Shown here in pieces: positions 61,301-64,000 of a stretch of DNA of 64,000 bases (the first letter of the stretch is position 1; each line of letters begins with the position of its first letter). The position numbers and the translations under genes were made by a program. The DNA comes from Mitsuokella multacida DSM 20544 (GTDB lineage Bacteria > Bacillota > Negativicutes > Selenomonadales > Selenomonadaceae), in contig NZ_GG697143.2 in assembly GCF_000155955.1 (NCBI RefSeq), positions 99,008 to 163,007 of the forward strand. The letters are read 5' to 3'. Under the pieces are notes generated by a model that saw only the letters and a program-made list of their open reading frames with translations, had not been told where the DNA came from and ran no database searches.

Positions 61301-62338
61301 GTGGGAGCAAAGGTAACGATCAAGGATGTCGCGGAACTGGCCGGAGTCTCAAAGAGCACGGTCTCGCGCTACCTCAATCACGGCTACATCAGCCTGGAGA
61401 AGCAGAAGCGGGTGCGCGAGGCCATCGAGAAAACGGGGTTCAAGTCGAACTTCTTCGCCAAGCGGCTCAAGACGCAGGAGAGCAAGCTCGTCGGCATCGT
61501 CCTGCCACGCATGGACTCCGTGACGGTTGGCAAGCTGCTGTCGGGCATCAATCGCATCTTCGACCCGGCTGGCTACCAGGGCATCCTGCTCGTCAGCCAT
61601 CTTTCCATCGAGAAAGAGCTCGAGAACATACAGAACCTGCAGCAGCAGGGCGTCGACGGCATCCTGGTGGATTCGGTCGGACTCACGGACCGGCACATCG
61701 AGATTGCTAAGAGCACGCCGGTGCCGATCGTCTACACGGGCCAGTGGAACGAGGCGGTGCCGAGCATCAAGATCGATGATTGGGCTGCGGGGCGCATGGT
61801 CGGTGCGTATCTGCGGCAGATGGGGCATCGCCATGCCGTATTCGCCGGTGTCACGCCAACCGACAAAGCTGTCGGCATCGAGCGCAAGCAGGGCTTTATC
61901 GAAGCCTTTTGTGAGGAGCGCCCCGAGGCGCATGTGGACTTCATCGAGACAGGCTTTGATTTCCTGTCCGCCTACAACAAGGGCGCGGCCATCCTGGAGC
62001 TGGCACCTACCGTCGTGGTGGGGGCGACGGACAACATCAGCCTCGGCGTGCTTCGCTACCTTCACGAGCGCGGCATCCGGGTGCCGGAGCAGATCTCCGT
62101 CGTCGGCTTTGGCGGCTATGATGTCGGCGCGGTCGTCTATCCCGCCCTGACGACGGTGGCGTTTGATTATGAGTTCCTGGGCATGAAAGCGGCGCAGTAT
62201 CTGCTCGACCTTTTAGCACACCGCGAGGTGGAGGAGAACATGACCCTGCCGCTGTTCTTTGTCGAGCGTGAGAGCGTGCGCAACCTCACGGCGAAATATG
62301 AGACAAAGGCGCCAGCATCGTATCTTGAGCTGACCTGA
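61301..62338 (+). CDS. LacI family transcriptional regulator
   Basis: A 345-residue LacI/GalR regulator of the ScrR/RbsR-like subgroup. The HTH is VTIKDVAELAGVSKSTVSRYL followed by hinge NHGYISLEKQKRVREAIEKT, and the effector domain runs from LVGIVLPRMDSVTVGKLLSG to about 320. The start is a GTG at 61301 with GGAGGGA just upstream; the frame from 61238 is not used. No sugar genes adjoin it; the lone PTS glucitol IIA gene on the opposite strand is the only sugar-related neighbour, so its target is unknown. Confidence 0.87.
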   Translation: MGAKVTIKDVAELAGVSKSTVSRYLNHGYISLEKQKRVREAIEKTGFKSNFFAKRLKTQESKLVGIVLPRMDSVTVGKLLSGINRIFDPAGYQGILLVSHLSIEKELENIQNLQQQGVDGILVDSVGLTDRHIEIAKSTPVPIVYTGQWNEAVPSIKIDDWAAGRMVGAYLRQMGHRHAVFAGVTPTDKAVGIERKQGFIEAFCEERPEAHVDFIETGFDFLSAYNKGAAILELAPTVVVGATDNISLGVLRYLHERGIRVPEQISVVGFGGYDVGAVVYPALTTVAFDYEFLGMKAAQYLLDLLAHREVEENMTLPLFFVERESVRNLTAKYETKAPASYLELT

Positions 62339-62345
62339 GGCAATA

Positions 62346-62380
62346 AAAAAGGACCCTGCTATGGCAGAGTCCTTTTTACT
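62346..62380. terminator. Bidirectional terminator between LacI and PTS IIA genes
   Basis: AAAAAGGACCCTGC (62346-62359) pairs with GCAGAGTCCTTTTT (62364-62377), one mismatch. Confidence 0.85.
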
Positions 62381-62409
62381 TCGCTGCGAGAATCGCGACC
62401 GACTTATCC

Positions 62410-62772
62410 TTATTTCTTAGTAAAGGTGATATGAGCACCAACCGAGAGCGTCGGCTGGGCCGGTCCCTTGACGATGATCTGTCCCGGCATCGAGCCCGTT
62501 GCGTTGAAGACAATCGTGCAGTGGCCTTCGTCACGGATGTTGTCGTTGGCAGCATCGCCGACTTTCTCGACCGTGTACTTCACGCCGCCCATCAGCAGCT
62601 TGTCGCCCTTCTTGATGTCCTCCTCGAGCTTGCCCGGCGTATGCTCGATGACCATATCTGAGAGATTCGGGCGGATGCCCTCATCGAGCAGGATCGCGCT
62701 ATTGTTGTTCTCGAGGAACGTGCGTGCGAGATTGCCGATAGCCGTGATTGAAACATCGTACTTGATTTCCAT
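62410..62772 (-). CDS. PTS glucitol/sorbitol-type EIIA protein (orphan)
   Basis: A 120-residue protein resembling the IIA component of the glucitol/sorbitol phosphotransferase system (SrlB/GutB). The strongest match is the middle to C-terminal block EKVGDAANDNIRDEGHCTIVF followed by PGQIIVKGPAQPTLS, parallel to the SrlB pattern AVGSVAEDNLRELGH...PGTVHVAGP; a possible phospho-histidine lies in VIEHTPGKLEE. Length is right for the family. No IIB, IIC or sugar-alcohol dehydrogenase genes are nearby, so it may have a regulatory role or serve a distant transporter. A GAGGCAAAAA ribosome site precedes the ATG on the minus strand. Confidence 0.8.
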   Translation of the reverse strand: MEIKYDVSITAIGNLARTFLENNNSAILLDEGIRPNLSDMVIEHTPGKLEEDIKKGDKLLMGGVKYTVEKVGDAANDNIRDEGHCTIVFNATGSMPGQIIVKGPAQPTLSVGAHITFTKK

Positions 62773-62910
62773 GTTTTTGCCTCCTTATATAAACACATCA
62801 TAGTATAAACGTCACAAGTTGATACCAATTATATTATAGCATAACCGAACGCATGTGAAGGGCGAAAGGCGTTTTTTGTACCAGATTTTCAAAAAAAGGA
62901 AAAAAAGTAC

Positions 62911-62946
62911 TTGCTAAAACACTCTAGATGCGATATAATAACTTTC
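62911..62946 (+). promoter_or_regulatory. Promoter of tRNA-Gln
   Basis: TTGCTA (62911-62916), 17-bp spacer, TATAAT (62934-62939). Confidence 0.85.
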
Positions 62947-62971
62947 GTTGACAGCGATTCGCTGAAGACAC

Positions 62972-63047
62972 AGGGGTATCGCCAAGTTGGTAAGGCACGG
63001 GTCTCTGAATCCCGCATGCGTTGGTTCGAGTCCAGCTACCCCTGCCA
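62972..63047 (+). tRNA. tRNA-Gln (anticodon CTG)
   Basis: A 76-nt cloverleaf with encoded CCA: acceptor arms AGGGGTA/TACCCCT, D-arm GCCAAGTTGGTAAGGC, anticodon loop CTCTGAA giving CTG, T-arm GTTGGTTCGAGTCCAGC. The U-U pair closing the anticodon loop is common in glutamine tRNAs. Confidence 0.93.
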
Positions 63048-63058
63048 TATGGAGATGG

Positions 63059-63083
63059 GCATCGCGCAAGCGATGCTTTTTTC
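63059..63083 (+). terminator. Terminator of tRNA-Gln
   Basis: GCATCGC (63059-63065) pairs with GCGATGC (63070-63076) around a GCAA loop, followed by TTTTTT. Confidence 0.92.
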
Positions 63084-63142
63084 GTATCCAGGGACAGCAC
63101 CTTGAGCAGTTGAAAAATCTCGAAAAAAGTTCAAGATGGCTG

Positions 63143-63322
63143 TTGACAAATGGGCGCAACTCCTGTAATATAATACAAGTCGCCGCGAGATACCGGCCAG
63201 CACGAAATGTGAGACAACGTTCCTTGAATGGAAACACTTACAGGTCATGCAGGACGGCCGCCTTTCAGACAAAAAAGAAAAATAAAAAAGTTCTTGACAG
63301 TCTAAAAGAGATGCGGTACAAT
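63143..63322 (+). promoter_or_regulatory. Tandem rRNA promoters P1 and P2
   Basis: P1: TTGACA at 63143-63148 with TAATAT (63166-63171, 17-bp spacer) or TATAAT (63169-63174). P2: TTGACA at 63294-63299, 17-bp spacer, TACAAT at 63317-63322. Two strong promoters about 150 bp apart are usual for rRNA operons. Confidence 0.88.
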
Positions 63323-63555
63323 AAATGAGTCGCTTGAAGCAAAGCATTTCAAACGAAGGCAAGCTTCGAAAGACAAAAAGTTGTTCTTTGAAAACTAAAC
63401 AATGCAACATGAATCATTTGTGATTCAAGCCAGATGTTTTTAAAAACATCGATTGATTATGAACATAAGCAATCGGCAATTTCTTTACTGAGCTTTGATT
63501 TATCAAGGTTCAGGCCAAAAAAGATATTTAGAGCCAATCAAGGTTCTTCATAAAT
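63323..63555 (+). other. rRNA leader with boxA-like antitermination motif
   Basis: About 230 nt of transcribed leader. TTGTTCTTTGAAAACT at ~63381-63396 is the boxA-like sequence common in Firmicute rRNA leaders. AT-rich text with ATCAAGG/TTCAGGCC pieces precedes the 16S start and would form part of the processing stem with sequence beyond the window. Confidence 0.7.

Positions 63556-64000
<445 letters not shown>

Overview
The window looks like a chromosomal segment of a Gram-negative-walled Firmicute of the class Negativicutes, most likely Selenomonadaceae (Mitsuokella/Selenomonas-like). The reasons are a high-GC genome with Firmicute-style operons and Shine-Dalgarno sites, a giant YadA-type trimeric autotransporter that carries an SLH domain (SLH domains anchor the outer membrane to peptidoglycan in this class), futalosine-pathway menaquinone genes, a SufCBDSU cluster, and the 5' end of a 16S rRNA gene at the right edge. 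Genus is an inference from the first ~445 nt of 16S and was not checked by search.

Layout. 1-6 kb: a truncated MATE efflux gene divergent from a MerR regulator, two LysR regulators, a small exported protein and a secreted tannase. 6.4-15.7 kb: the 3080-residue trimeric autotransporter adhesin. 15.7-19.6 kb (minus strand): acyl-CoA synthetase, APC amino-acid permease, PHP phosphatase. 19.8-20.2 kb: two tRNA-Val genes and a structured, promoter-driven, terminator-ended leader RNA in front of a glutathionyl-hydroquinone-reductase-like gene. 21.4-26.3 kb: an operon of an MmgE/PrpD protein, a polar amino-acid ABC transporter and a GNAT acetyltransferase. 26.3-29.2 kb: purB (with a leader hairpin) and purA. 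29.3-35.9 kb: L-arabinose uptake and catabolism (sugar porter, FGGY ribulokinase, araD, araA) with a LacI-type regulator at the end. 36-43 kb: HAD phosphatase, sufCBDSU, flavin reductase, Crp/Fnr regulator. 43.7-46.4 kb (minus): ABC importer of the TrpXYZ-like class. 46.7-51.5 kb: two tandem mqnE paralogues, mqnC and an MTAP-family phosphorylase. 51.6-57.3 kb: YcbB-type response regulator and sensor kinase divergent from a DASS dicarboxylate transporter, then aspA. 57.4-61.3 kb: ferredoxin and folate genes folE-folP-folB-folK/DHFR fusion, ung. 61.3-64 kb: LacI regulator, lone PTS glucitol IIA, tRNA-Gln, rRNA promoters and 16S.

No insertion sequence, prophage or CRISPR array is visible. The non-coding structure is the most unusual part: (i) a 180-186 bp intergenic element with perfect 18-20 bp terminal inverted repeats, present once at 43.3 kb and as a three-unit tandem array at 49.9-50.5 kb; (ii) the leader RNA at about 20.07-20.21 kb; (iii) twin hairpins with a compensatory base change before araA; (iv) a 65-bp double-stem inverted repeat made of DnaA-box-like arms after the suf operon; (v) perfect or near-perfect dyads at the suf and aspA promoters. 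Protein-level oddities are the C-terminal SLH domain beyond the YadA anchor and a FolK-DHFR fusion whose DHFR half lacks the usual active-site tryptophan.
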